DNA of 64,000 nucleotides from Serratia nematodiphila DZ0503SBS1 (GTDB lineage: Bacteria > Pseudomonadota > Gammaproteobacteria > Enterobacterales > Enterobacteriaceae), in contig NZ_JPUX01000002.1 of the NCBI RefSeq assembly GCF_000738675.1, positions 124,001-188,000 on the forward strand, written 5' to 3'. Under the pieces are notes generated by a model that saw only the letters and a list, made by a program, of their open reading frames with translations, ran no database searches and had not been told where the DNA came from. Shown in pieces: positions 18,409 through 27,170 of the stretch. Position 1 is the first letter of the stretch, and the number at the start of each line of letters is the position of its first letter. A program made the translations under genes and the position numbers.

Positions 18409-18585
18409 ATGCTGAAAAAAGCGTTCGTCATCGTCATCGCCCTGTGCGCCTTCGGTTCTCTGGGCGGCGTATTCCTCGCCGGGCTGAACATCTACACCCG
18501 TTCCACCACCCCGCACGAAGAAAGCGCGCCTGCCGGGGATACCGCCGCTACGCCGGCGCAAACCGAAACTCTTCAGGCCAAGTGA
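18409..18585 (+). CDS. 58-aa single-pass membrane protein, unknown function
   Basis: The frame reads MLKKAFVIVIALCAFGSLGG and continues through one hydrophobic helix (about residues 4-26) to a Thr/Ala/Pro-rich tail ending ETLQAK. A lysine pair before the helix predicts an N-in inner-membrane orientation with the tail in the periplasm, or a signal-anchor. It is preceded by a near-consensus promoter but has no obvious Shine-Dalgarno. Its last 13 bases overlap the end of the convergent LysR gene. I do not recognise a family. Confidence 0.65.
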   Translation: MLKKAFVIVIALCAFGSLGGVFLAGLNIYTRSTTPHEESAPAGDTAATPAQTETLQAK

Positions 18586-19484
18586 TCGTCCATCCAGCGC
18601 TGGCAGCGCTGCTGTAAAAAGCGCTGCAGTTGCCTGACGCGCTCCGACACCTGCGAACGATGCGGGCAGACCAAACTGATCGGCACCGCGTCGCTGCGCC
18701 ATTCCGGTAACAGCTGCATCAACCGCCCGGCGCGAATATCCGCCGCCACGTCGATCGCCGACTTGCGCACCACGCCGTGCCCGGCCAGCGCCCATCGCCG
18801 CGCGACCTCACCGTCATCGGTAAAATAGCTGCCGTTCAGCGGCAGCTCGACCAGCTCCTCACCGCGCCACAGCCGCCATTCCACCTGCCGTTTGCCGCTG
18901 GGCTGATACACCAGAATGCTGTGCCGAACCAGATCGGCCGGCGTTTGCGGCGCGCCATGCCGCCGCAGATAATCCGGGCTGGCGCAGATCAGCCGCCGAT
19001 GCTGCGGCAGGATCGGCAGCGCCACCAGCGAAGAGTCGGCCAGCGGCCCGAAGCGCAACGCCACATCCACCGGTTCGCGGAACAGATCCGCCTGCCGATC
19101 GTTGATCAGAAGCTGCAGCTGAATGTGGGGATGCTGTTGCCGAAACTCGTCCAGCCAGCCGAGCAGCAGATTGCGGCCAAAATCCGACGGCGCGGAAATC
19201 TGCAGCACCCCGGACAGCCCCTGATGCTTCTCGCGGATCGCCTGCTCTCCTTCGGCCAACGCCCCCAGCGCCAGGCGCGCGCTGTCGAGATAGCGCGCCC
19301 CCTCCTCCGTCAGCCTCAGGCTGCGGGTGGAGCGCACCAGCAGCCGCGCGCCCAACTGCTGCTCCAGCCTTTTCACCGCAATGCTGGCCGCCGCCGGCGT
19401 GATATCCAGCGCGCGCGCCGCGGCGGAAAAACTGCCGCCGTCCACCGTGCGGACAAACACCTCGAGATCGACAAATGAGGTCAT
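18573..19484 (-). CDS. LysR-family transcriptional regulator
   Basis: The 303-aa protein has an N-terminal HTH (LEVFVRTVDGGSFSAAARAL, then ITPAAASIAVKRLEQQLGAR) and a type-2 periplasmic-binding-like effector domain (GVLQISAPSDFGRNLLLGWL, then VDVALRFGPL). It belongs to the CrgA/YafC-like branch. It is divergent from the SDR gene with 134 bp between the starts, an A/T-rich region containing TTATTAATATTAA. The SDR is its probable target; the inducer is unknown. Confidence 0.92.
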   Translation of the reverse strand: MTSFVDLEVFVRTVDGGSFSAAARALDITPAAASIAVKRLEQQLGARLLVRSTRSLRLTEEGARYLDSARLALGALAEGEQAIREKHQGLSGVLQISAPSDFGRNLLLGWLDEFRQQHPHIQLQLLINDRQADLFREPVDVALRFGPLADSSLVALPILPQHRRLICASPDYLRRHGAPQTPADLVRHSILVYQPSGKRQVEWRLWRGEELVELPLNGSYFTDDGEVARRWALAGHGVVRKSAIDVAADIRAGRLMQLLPEWRSDAVPISLVCPHRSQVSERVRQLQRFLQQRCQRWMDDHLA

Positions 19485-19618
19485 CTGCTCCCTCTCTTTT
19501 TAGCCCAATCAATTATTAATATTAATTTACAAGTGTTTGCTATTAGGCGGGCTTTTTTCCTCATTTTCAATCAGGAAAGATAGATCCCGTTGAAACTTAC
19601 CTAAAAAGAGGCCTTAAC

Positions 19619-20338
19619 ATGACGATTCCTGACTCCCCCCTGAAACGACAAAAGCTGGTGATCCTGGGCGGCACCAGCGGCATTGGCGCCGCGGTGGCCT
19701 ACGCGGCGGCGGCGCGCGGCGCTGAAGTGGTGCTGGCTTCGCGTCGTCTCCCTCACGCCGGGGAGAAGAACGACGCGCTGCGCCTGATGCAGGCCGATCT
19801 GACCGATGACGCGTCGCTACGCGCGCTGTTCGCCGCCGTCGGCGCTTTCGACCATTTGGTGATCACCGCCGGGCCGTTGGTGGACGCGAAGCCGCTGGCG
19901 GAGACCGTCCTTGAACAGGCGCAGGCCGACTTCAACGTCAAATTCTGGGGAAGTTTGCGCGCGGTGCAGGCGGCGCTGCCGACGCTGGCGCCGCAGGGCT
20001 CGATCACCCTGACCTCCGGCCAGCTGTCGCGCAAATACCTCGGCGGTCAGTTGGTCAAAACCGCCATCAACGCCGCGCTGGAAGCGGTCGGCAAACAGCT
20101 GGCGAAGGAGCTGGCGCCGCGGCGGGTGAACGTAGTCAGCCCCGGCATCACCGCCACCGAAGCCTACGACGGCATGAGCGCCGCACAGCGTCAGGCGCTG
20201 TTCGAACGGGTTGGCGTCAGCCTGCCGGTCGGTAGGGTCGGGCAGGCGGCCGACGTCGCGGCGGGTTATCTGCTGGCGATGGAGAATGGCTTCGTCACCG
20301 GCAGCGTGATCGACATCGACGGCGGCGGCCTGCTGTAA
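19619..20338 (+). CDS. SDR-family oxidoreductase
   Basis: The 239-aa classical short-chain dehydrogenase has the Gly-rich NAD(P) motif GGTSGIGAAVAYAAAARGAE at residues 13-32 and C-terminal GSVIDIDGGGLL. At the catalytic position the usual YxxxK reads SRKYLGGQLVKTAINAALEA, so Tyr and Lys are separated by more than three residues and the active site may be atypical. The substrate is unknown. It is divergent from a LysR regulator, its probable controller. Confidence 0.88.
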   Translation: MTIPDSPLKRQKLVILGGTSGIGAAVAYAAAARGAEVVLASRRLPHAGEKNDALRLMQADLTDDASLRALFAAVGAFDHLVITAGPLVDAKPLAETVLEQAQADFNVKFWGSLRAVQAALPTLAPQGSITLTSGQLSRKYLGGQLVKTAINAALEAVGKQLAKELAPRRVNVVSPGITATEAYDGMSAAQRQALFERVGVSLPVGRVGQAADVAAGYLLAMENGFVTGSVIDIDGGGLL

Positions 20339-20344
20339 CGGCGG

Positions 20345-21127
20345 CTAGAGCGCCGTCACGCCCTGCGTGGCGGCCTGCTGTTCCAGCACGGTGATAATCT
20401 GGTAGGCCGAACGCGGCACCAGGCTGAAATCGCCGATCAGCAGGCGGTCGCTGACCGCCTCATCCAGCATCGCTCGGGCGCCGGCGCGCAGGATTTCCAC
20501 CTGTTCCGGCGGCGTGCCGGCTGCGCTGATCAGCGGCAGGCCCGGCACCGCCGCCGTGCGGCCGATGATTTTTAGCCCCTCCAACGCCTGCGGCTGTGCG
20601 CGGCGCAGCAGTTCCATGCTGATCGAATCGATGGCGGCGATATCCGCCTGCCCGCTGCGGATCAGCTGCAGCGACTGATAATGCGCGCCGGAGGCGATAG
20701 CCGCACCGAAGAATTTCCCGTCCTGCGCCAGCGGCGCGATCAGCGCGCGCAGGCCGTTGTAGCCAGACTGGGAATCGGTGCTGTTATACGCCGCCGTTCG
20801 GCCGCGAAAATCCGCCAGCCGCTCGCCGGGGTCGTCCGCGCGCACCACCAGCCAGCTGCGGTAATTCGGCCCGTCGCACCCTTCCACCCGATAATGATAG
20901 GTGCCGATCAACTGTACCTGCGGCAGACTGCTGACCAACGGATAACCGCAGGTTTGGCTGAGCAAGAGATCCTCGCGTCGCCAGTGCTGCGCCAGATCGT
21001 CCGGCCAGCTGAGCCGTTCCGGCGCCGCCGGCAACCCCAGCCGCAGCAGCTTGTCGCGCAACACCTGCCAGAAGGATTCGGCCTGCTCCCGGCCAACGCC
21101 GTACATCGGTAGAGACACCTGCATCAT
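20345..21127 (-). CDS. PhnD-like substrate-binding protein without a signal peptide
   Basis: The 260-aa product resembles the phosphate/phosphonate-binding family (LLSQTCGYPLVSSLPQVQLI, then DFRGRTAAYNSTDSQSGYNG, SLQLIRSGQADIAAIDSIS). It has no export signal: the N-terminus is MMQVSLPMYGVGREQAESFW. The start may be 21127 or 21124; AAGGGGG fits either. It is the last gene of the yehZYXW run, 7 bp after yehW. Without a signal it may be a cytosolic ligand-binding or enzyme-like member. The role is unknown. Confidence 0.78.
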   Translation of the reverse strand: MMQVSLPMYGVGREQAESFWQVLRDKLLRLGLPAAPERLSWPDDLAQHWRREDLLLSQTCGYPLVSSLPQVQLIGTYHYRVEGCDGPNYRSWLVVRADDPGERLADFRGRTAAYNSTDSQSGYNGLRALIAPLAQDGKFFGAAIASGAHYQSLQLIRSGQADIAAIDSISMELLRRAQPQALEGLKIIGRTAAVPGLPLISAAGTPPEQVEILRAGARAMLDEAVSDRLLIGDFSLVPRSAYQIITVLEQQAATQGVTAL

Positions 21128-21134
21128 TTCCCCC

Positions 21135-21908
21135 TTACCCCGCCGGAGTGGTCGCCAGCGTCTGCTGACGCCAGGCGGTGAGATAACGCACCCAACGTTC
21201 GAACAGCATATCGGTGATAATAGCCAACAACGCCACAACCGCCGCGCCCTGGATCACATAGGCGGTGTTAAAGCCGCTCAGGCCGATGATGATCGGCGAA
21301 CCGAGCGTCTTGGTGCCGACGGTGGAAGCGATGGCCGCCGTGCCGATGTTGATGATCACCGAGGTGCGGATCCCGGCGACGATCACCGGCGCCGCCAGCG
21401 GCAGTTCAACCCGCCACAGAATTTGCCAGGCACTCATCCCCACGCCGCGGGCGATCTCGCGCGTGGCAGGCGGCACCGATTCGATGCCCGCCAGCGTGCC
21501 CTGCAGGATCGGCAGCAGGCCGTACAATACCAGCGCAATGATCGCCGGCTGTTCGCTGAAGCCCATCACCGGCACCGCTACCGCCAGCACCGCCACCGGC
21601 GGGAAGGTCTGCCCCACCGCCACCACCGTTTCCACCAGCGAACGAAACTCCCGGCCGCTGCGTCGGGTCACGGCCACGCCTGCCGCCACGCCGAGAGCCA
21701 CCGCGATCAGGCTGGAGATCGCCACCAGCGACAGGTGCGCCCCCACCAGCGCGATAAAGCTGTCCTGCTGGTAAATGGGCCGCTCCAGATCGGGGAACCA
21801 GGCGGCGAACAGGCCGCGCAGATGATCCATGCCGAACACCAGCGCCAACAGCAGCGCCAGCGTCCAGGGCAAAGGATCGCGCAGCAGGCGCCCGATGCGC
21901 CCGCTCAT
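21135..21908 (-). CDS. yehW: osmoprotectant ABC transporter permease YehW
   Basis: The 257-aa inner-membrane permease has the binding-protein-dependent transport domain ([20 protein letters not shown], ending at the EAA-like loop [20 protein letters not shown]). It is the second membrane subunit of the YehZYXW glycine-betaine-type importer. Its ATG overlaps the yehX stop by 4 bp (ATGA), so translation is coupled. Confidence 0.9.
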   Translation of the reverse strand: MSGRIGRLLRDPLPWTLALLLALVFGMDHLRGLFAAWFPDLERPIYQQDSFIALVGAHLSLVAISSLIAVALGVAAGVAVTRRSGREFRSLVETVVAVGQTFPPVAVLAVAVPVMGFSEQPAIIALVLYGLLPILQGTLAGIESVPPATREIARGVGMSAWQILWRVELPLAAPVIVAGIRTSVIINIGTAAIASTVGTKTLGSPIIIGLSGFNTAYVIQGAAVVALLAIITDMLFERWVRYLTAWRQQTLATTPAG

Positions 21909-22840
21909 GACAGCGCCTGCCCGGCGATCAGATCGTTGAAGTGCAACACCCCCAACGCTTCGCCCCGTTCATCCACCACCGGCAGACAGTCGCTGCCGCG
22001 CGCCACAAACACCGACAGCGCCTCGCGCAGGCTCATGGCGGCGGCGATCGGCTCGCCCCCGGCGACACCGGGTCGCACCCGCTCCGCCACCGTCCCCAGC
22101 GACAGCAGCTTGATGCCGCGATCGCTGCGCCCGAAGAAATCACGCACGAAATCGTTGGCCGGGGCGGTCAACAGCGTCAGCGGCGTGCCCTGTTGCACCA
22201 CCCGCCCCTGATCGAGCAGCACCAGACGATCCGCCAGGCCCAGCGCTTCGTCGATGTCGTGCGTCACCAGCACGATAGTGCGGCCGGAGAGCTGATGGAT
22301 GCGCGCGATCTCCGCCTGCAGCGCCGCACGGGTGACCGGATCCAGCGCGCCGAACGGTTCGTCCATCAGCAACACCTCGGGATCGGCAGCCAATGCGCGC
22401 GCCACCCCCACCCGCTGCTGCTGCCCGCCGGACAGCTGGTGCGGATAGCGGCGGCGAAACAGATCCGGCTCCAAATGCAGCAGCTCCAACAGTTCGGTCA
22501 CCCGATCGCGAATGCGCGCGCGCGGCCATTTCAGCAGCTGCGGCACGGTGGCGATGTTCTCCTCAACCGTCCAGTGCGGAAACAGGCCGATCGATTGGAT
22601 CGCATAGCCCATGCGCCGCCGCAGATCCTGCGGTTTGAACGACTGGATCTCTTCGCCGGCAAAGAGAATCTTGCCCCGATCGTGTTCGATCAGGCGATTG
22701 ATCATTTTTAACGTCGTGGACTTGCCGGAACCCGAGGTGCCGATCAACACGGTGAATTCGCCCTCGGCGATGTGCAGCGTGAGATCGTCCACCGCCGGCT
22801 TGCCCTGAAAAATTTTGCTGACTTGCTCAAAGTGAATCAT
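21905..22840 (-). CDS. yehX: osmoprotectant ABC transporter ATPase YehX
   Basis: The 311-aa ATPase (E. coli YehX 308 aa) starts [20 protein letters not shown]. Walker A is GTSGSGKST near residue 35, the Q-loop reads [13 protein letters not shown], the signature [10 protein letters not shown], Walker [14 protein letters not shown] and the H-loop VTHD. The last 60 residues resemble a partial CBS domain ([20 protein letters not shown]), as in OpuCA/ProV relatives that sense ionic strength. Start 22840 overlaps the yehY stop by 4 bp. Confidence 0.93.
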   Translation of the reverse strand: MIHFEQVSKIFQGKPAVDDLTLHIAEGEFTVLIGTSGSGKSTTLKMINRLIEHDRGKILFAGEEIQSFKPQDLRRRMGYAIQSIGLFPHWTVEENIATVPQLLKWPRARIRDRVTELLELLHLEPDLFRRRYPHQLSGGQQQRVGVARALAADPEVLLMDEPFGALDPVTRAALQAEIARIHQLSGRTIVLVTHDIDEALGLADRLVLLDQGRVVQQGTPLTLLTAPANDFVRDFFGRSDRGIKLLSLGTVAERVRPGVAGGEPIAAAMSLREALSVFVARGSDCLPVVDERGEALGVLHFNDLIAGQALS

Positions 22841-23996
22841 CGGCGCGATACGTCCAGGATTGAAACCCAAAATTTAAACAGCGAATCGACGATGACCGCC
22901 ATCATGACCACCGGGATCACCCCCAGCAAAACCAGATCCAGCGCGCTGCTGAGCAGCCCCTGAAATACGATGGCGCCAAAACCGCCGGCGCCGATCAGCG
23001 CCGCCACCACCGCCATGCCGACGGTCTGCACCGCCAGAATGCGCACGCCGGTCAGGAACAGCGGCAGCGCCAACGGCAGCTGCACGCGCAGGAAGATCTG
23101 CCCGCGCGTCAACCCCATGCCGGTGGCGGACTCAATCACGCCGGCCGGCACGCTTTGCAGCCCCGCCACCACGCTGCGCACCAGCGGCAACAGCGCGTAC
23201 AGCACCAGCGCCACGATCGCCGGCGCCATGCCGATACCGCTGACGCCGTGTTCCGCCAGCCAGGGCACCGCCACCGCCAACCCCGCCAGCGGCGCGATCA
23301 GCAGGCCGAACAGCGCGATCGACGGCACGGTCTGGATAATGTTCAACACGGAGAAGATCGGCCGCTGCCAGCGCTCGGAACGAAAACACAGCACCCCGAG
23401 CGGCACACCGATCGCCAGCGCCGGCGCCATCGTCGCCAGCAGAATGGTCAGGTGCTGCAGCAACGCGGCGTCAAACACCTCCTGCCGATTATGGTACTCC
23501 TTCAGCAGCGACAGCTGATCGAGCTGATGGCCGAACAGCAGCAGCGCCGGCGGCACCAGCACCAGCGCGTTGCCGAGCATCCGCCGCAGGTGCGACGCGG
23601 TGAGACGCGCCATGGCGTCGGCGGCGATCAGCAGGCTCAGCGCCATGGTCAACCAGCAGCCGCTGCCCCAGGAGGTGCGCGCCAGGCGCGATCCCTCCTG
23701 CGCCAGACGCCCGGCGGCCTGCCCGCTGATCCAGAACGCCAGCGTCAGCACCCCGCAGGCGGCCAGCGCCGCCAGCAGCGCCCGCCCCGCGTCGGCGGCA
23801 ACAGGCTGAGGATCGCCAATGCCGCCAGCGGCAACAGCAACCACAGCGCCGGGCCGTGCAGCAGGGAGAACAAGGAGAGGCTTTTGCCCGACAACAGGCG
23901 ATTGGGGGCATAACTGAGGAACGGCAAGCCGAACGCGGCCAGCAGCAACAGCATGAACAGCGTCAACAAGACGCGATGTTTTACGGCGATAGTCAA
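22837..23996 (-). pseudogene. yehY: osmoprotectant ABC permease YehY, broken by a one-base frameshift
   Basis: Two frames together give one YehY (E. coli 385 aa). The N-terminal part (LTIAVKHRVLLTLFMLLLLA, then PFLSYAPNRLLSGKSLSLFS) ends in a stop at 23745. The rest continues in another frame with RALLAALAACGVLTLAFWIS and the intact permease domain. The switch lies at the C4 run 23785-23788 (G4 on the coding strand). One added G joins the halves into about 386 aa that align across the join with no gap. The assumed start is TTG 23996 after GGAGCG. As written, no full permease is made. A sequencing indel is as likely as a real mutation. Confidence 0.85.
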
Positions 23997-24057
23997 AGAA
24001 ACGCTCCGGCTCCCTCGGTTTACCCCCTCTCCCGACGGCAAAGGGGGCACCTCGGCA

Positions 24058-24987
24058 TTATCCCTTAACAAACCCTTTCTCTTTCAGGTAAGCGGCCGCC
24101 ACCTGTTTGGCGTCCTGGCCTTCCACAGCGATCTGCGCGTTGAGTTTTTGCAGCGTCGGCCCGTCCAGCGAGGCGAACACCGGCTTCAGCAGCTCAGGCA
24201 GATTGGCGTGCGCCTTCAGCGCCGCTTCACGCACGATCGGCGCCGGCGCGTAGATCGGCTGTACGCCTTTCGGATCCGCCAGCGTCTGCAGCCCCAGCGC
24301 CGCCACCGGGCCATCGGTGCCGTAGGCCATCGCCGCGTTGACGCCGGAGGTCTGCTCCGCCGCCGCCTTGATGGTCACCGCCGTATCGCCGCCGGCCAGG
24401 GACAGCAGCTGATCCTGATTCAGTTTGAAGCCGTAGGCATTCTGGAACGCCGGCAGCGCATCCGGCCGCTCGATAAATTCCGCCGAGGCCGCCAGCTTGA
24501 ACTTGCCGCCGCCGTTGATCCACTTGCCGAGATCCGCCAACGTTTTGAGATGGTTGGCGTCCGCCACGTCCTGACGAATGGCGATGGTCCAGGTGTTGTT
24601 GGCCGGCGCCGCATCGAGCCAGACGATTTTGTTTTTGTCGTAGTCGAGCCGCTTCACCTTCTCGAAGCCGGCCTGGGCGTTCTTCCACGCCGGATCTTTC
24701 TCATCGGAGAAGAAAAACGCGCCGTTGCCGGTGTATTCCGGGTAGATGTCGATCTCGCCGGAAGTGATGGCGCCGCGCAGCACCTTGGTGGTGCCGAGCT
24801 GCAGCTTGTTGGTGGTTTTGATGCCGTTGGCTTCCAGCACCTGCACGATGATGTTGCCGAGCAGCGAACCTTCGGTATCGATCTTGGAGCCGACGCGCAC
24901 CGAGTCGGCCGCCTGTGCCAGACCGCCGACGGCCAGCAGAGCCAGCGCGACGGCAAAGGAACGTCCGCGTGATAAGGTGATTGCCAT
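24058..24987 (-). CDS. yehZ: osmoprotectant ABC substrate-binding protein YehZ (OsmF)
   Basis: The 309-aa periplasmic protein has a Sec signal (MAITLSRGRSFAVALALLAV, cleavage after GLAQA) and an OpuAC-like binding domain (RVGSKIDTEGSLLGNIIVQV, then KLQLGTTKVLRGAITSGEID and IYPEYTGNGAFFF). It delivers quaternary-amine osmoprotectants to YehYW/X. The start at 24987 has AGAGGAAAAGT before it. Only 13 bp separate it from the upstream desaturase stop, so it is probably translated from the same mRNA. Confidence 0.93.
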   Translation of the reverse strand: MAITLSRGRSFAVALALLAVGGLAQAADSVRVGSKIDTEGSLLGNIIVQVLEANGIKTTNKLQLGTTKVLRGAITSGEIDIYPEYTGNGAFFFSDEKDPAWKNAQAGFEKVKRLDYDKNKIVWLDAAPANNTWTIAIRQDVADANHLKTLADLGKWINGGGKFKLAASAEFIERPDALPAFQNAYGFKLNQDQLLSLAGGDTAVTIKAAAEQTSGVNAAMAYGTDGPVAALGLQTLADPKGVQPIYAPAPIVREAALKAHANLPELLKPVFASLDGPTLQKLNAQIAVEGQDAKQVAAAYLKEKGFVKG

Positions 24988-25000
24988 ACTTTTCCTCTGG

Positions 25001-26059
25001 TTATATGTTTTCCGGCTCATGGGCCAGTTCGGTTGGAAAATCCTGAGAAACGCGCTTCCAGCGCGCAATAAGTTTTTTCTTCGGCAGGACATCACGTTCC
25101 TCCCGCCGTTCGCCGGCGCTCAGCGGATGCACGCCGACGTCGATCGGCGTCAGTGCGTAATCGCGCAGCCACTCGCCATAACCCTGCGCGACGAATCCCT
25201 GGCTGCGGCGCTGATACGCCTCGCGTTCCGCCAGATAGACTTCGCGCAGGCCATACCAGGGCAGGCCGGGCAAATCGTGATGCACTAAATGGTAGTTCAG
25301 ATTGAGAAACAGCAGCCGCCACGGCCAGCCCGCCTCATTAATAATAGAACGTGCCTGCGGTGCGTCCACGGCGCGATGCTCAAAAAACGATCTTACCTTG
25401 GTCAGCGCCAGCGCCGGGTAGCTGATGGCCAACAGGTAAAACGCCGCGCCGATGCCCTGCATCTGCAGCCAGTGCAGCAGCGCCGCCAACAGCGACAGAT
25501 GCGCCAGCCACATCGCCCAGGCGCGCAGATCGCCCGCTGCAAGCGTCTTCACTGCGCCGAACAGCGTGGTGACGATATCCAGCGCCGGGCCGAGGAGCAC
25601 CCGGCCGATCAGCGTATTGCGCACCGCGGCCAATAACGGCAGCAGGCGGGGATAACGCCGCCACTGCGCGGCGCTGAAGTAGTAACTTTCGGGATCTTCA
25701 TGCGGATCGGTCAGGTGGTCGTTGCGGTGGTGGCGCAGATGCGAATCCCGATACAGCCCATAGGGATACCACACCGCCAGCGGCAACAGGCCGAACAGCT
25801 GATTGACGCGCGGCCAGCGCGTCGGATGGCCGTGGATCAGCTCGTGTTGCAGCGACATATACCCGGTGGTCAGCAGGATCAGCAGCGGCGCGCCAAGCCA
25901 CGGGCCCAGCGCCTGCCAATAATGCGCCACGCCGAACCAGCCGCCGTACACTGCCGCCATGATCCCCCAGGTGGGCAACTCCAGCCGCCAGTGCCAGCGC
26001 CGATGAAGCCGCCGGATGCGGTCGCGTTGTTCAGGGTGCAAATAGTGGGCGTGGGACAT
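25001..26059 (-). CDS. membrane fatty-acid desaturase family protein
   Basis: The 352-aa integral-membrane protein has the three histidine boxes of the di-iron desaturase/hydroxylase family: HELIH (72-76), HLRHH (107-111) and HLVHH (257-261), separated by paired hydrophobic segments. It introduces a double bond or hydroxyl into lipid acyl chains or a related substrate. Enterobacteria normally make unsaturated fats through FabA, so this is an accessory enzyme. It precedes yehZ by 13 bp. A strong hairpin abuts its start codon. Confidence 0.88.
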   Translation of the reverse strand: MSHAHYLHPEQRDRIRRLHRRWHWRLELPTWGIMAAVYGGWFGVAHYWQALGPWLGAPLLILLTTGYMSLQHELIHGHPTRWPRVNQLFGLLPLAVWYPYGLYRDSHLRHHRNDHLTDPHEDPESYYFSAAQWRRYPRLLPLLAAVRNTLIGRVLLGPALDIVTTLFGAVKTLAAGDLRAWAMWLAHLSLLAALLHWLQMQGIGAAFYLLAISYPALALTKVRSFFEHRAVDAPQARSIINEAGWPWRLLFLNLNYHLVHHDLPGLPWYGLREVYLAEREAYQRRSQGFVAQGYGEWLRDYALTPIDVGVHPLSAGERREERDVLPKKKLIARWKRVSQDFPTELAHEPENI

Positions 26060-26060
26060 G

Positions 26061-26107
26061 CTGCGGCTCGCGGTTGGGGATTTTCCCCCAGTATCGGTGA
26101 GCCGCAG
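26061..26107 (-). promoter_or_regulatory. nested hairpin abutting the desaturase start codon
   Basis: CTGCGGCTC (26061-26069) pairs perfectly with GAGCCGCAG (26099-26107). Inside, GGGG (26076-26079) faces CCCC (26085-26088) across a short A/T loop. In the minus-strand transcript the 3' arm of the outer stem ends one nucleotide before the AUG at 26059, and no separate Shine-Dalgarno is visible. The structure could control translation of the desaturase-yehZYXW mRNA or be a DNA-level operator. Confidence 0.6.
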
Positions 26108-26148
26108 TGACGTTCAAAATAACGAAAATGGCAAAGCTAAGTGAAAAT

Positions 26149-26625
26149 TCAGCGGGTTGCGTACTCGGTCTGCGGTTCGCACGCCACCGGGAAATTCACC
26201 GAGTTGGCGATAAAGCACAGGTGATGCGCCTGCTCGTGCAGCTGTTGCGCCAGCTGCAGATCGTCGCCGTCGCGCACCGTGACCTGCGGCCGCAGCGTCA
26301 CCGAGGTGAAAAAGCCACCGCGCGCCGCATCTTCGCGCATCACCCCGACGGCGTTGTCCTGATAGGCCAGTACGGAAATGCCCGAGGTAGCGCATAAATG
26401 CAGATACCATAATTTGTGACAGGCGCTGAGCGAAGCCACCAGCAAATCCTCCGGGTTCCAACGCGTCGCGTCACCGCGAAAGGCCGGATCGGCTGAACCG
26501 GCGATGTCTGCCTTGCCCACTGCGCCGATCAGGTGATCGCGCCCATAGGCGCGGTAATCCTCGGTGCCTGCCCCCAAATTCCCCTGCCAGGTGACCGCCA
26601 CCTGATAATGATGCTCACCTTTCAT
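26149..26625 (-). CDS. OsmC/Ohr-family peroxiredoxin-like protein
   Basis: The 158-aa product has the OsmC fold. The first half holds the RWNPEDLLVASLSACHKLWY motif with the peroxidatic Cys, and the second redox Cys lies in HEQAHHLCFIANSVN. The family reduces organic hydroperoxides. The start at 26625 follows GGGAGACAAGGC. It is on the same strand as the desaturase and yeh genes but follows a terminator, so it probably has its own promoter. Confidence 0.9.
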   Translation of the reverse strand: MKGEHHYQVAVTWQGNLGAGTEDYRAYGRDHLIGAVGKADIAGSADPAFRGDATRWNPEDLLVASLSACHKLWYLHLCATSGISVLAYQDNAVGVMREDAARGGFFTSVTLRPQVTVRDGDDLQLAQQLHEQAHHLCFIANSVNFPVACEPQTEYATR

Positions 26626-26724
26626 GCCTTGTCTCCCGTTGGCCGGCCAATGAAAAATCGCCTTGCTGCATGCCCGGAGAACACTATTGGCGGAAAAGCG
26701 CGAAGATGCAAACGGCGAAACGAG

Positions 26725-26750
26725 AAAAAACGGGCCGCGCAAGCGGCCCG
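26725..26750 (-). terminator. rho-independent terminator of the TolA-III lipoprotein gene
   Basis: GGGCCGC (26732-26738) and GCGGCCC (26743-26749) form a perfect 7-bp stem around a 4-base loop. In the minus-strand transcript it is followed by GUUUUUUC. It starts 15 bases after the lipoprotein stop codon. Confidence 0.85.
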
Positions 26751-26764
26751 TCGATCACATGCTT

Positions 26765-27127
26765 TCAGGGAACGAAATCGAGCACCACAGCGTTGAACAA
26801 TGCGTATTCAGTGGCGCTGGCCATCGGCGGAAACTGCGCGCGCTGCACCGCAGCGCTCGCCGCTGCGCACAGGGGCGCATCGCCTCTTACGATCTTGCTG
26901 CTCGCCAGCTTGCCGTCCGGCTGCAAACGGATAGCAAGGGTGCAACGCTGACCGTGCGCATGTTCCGGCAAGCGCAGCTCACGGCTCACCGCGTTATGTA
27001 CCCGCTCCGGATAACTGAGCTGCGTTGCGGCCAGTGCCGGGGCCTGCGGCAACGGCATGCCGGCCTCGCGCCCGGCGCCGCAGCCGCTCAGCAACAACAA
27101 CGCCAACAGGCTTAGTGTCTTTTTCAT
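26765..27127 (-). CDS. lipoprotein carrying a stand-alone TolA domain III-like fold
   Basis: The 120-aa product has a lipoprotein signal (MKKTLSLLALLLLSGC, modified C16, next residue Gly, so outer-membrane sorting). The rest looks like the C-terminal domain of TolA: YPERVHNAVSRELRLPEHAH, then CTLAIRLQPDGKLASSKIVR, DAPLCAAASAAVQRAQFP and LDFVP, with the paired cysteines C62 and C87. The long helical and TM parts of TolA are absent. TolA-III is the dock for colicins and filamentous phage g3p, so a decoy or Tol-Pal accessory role is possible. Neither is shown. Confidence 0.8.
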   Translation of the reverse strand: MKKTLSLLALLLLSGCGAGREAGMPLPQAPALAATQLSYPERVHNAVSRELRLPEHAHGQRCTLAIRLQPDGKLASSKIVRGDAPLCAAASAAVQRAQFPPMASATEYALFNAVVLDFVP

Positions 27128-27170
27128 TCCCGATGTCCTTATTGGGGGATTTATCCTTATCGGGCGGCCC

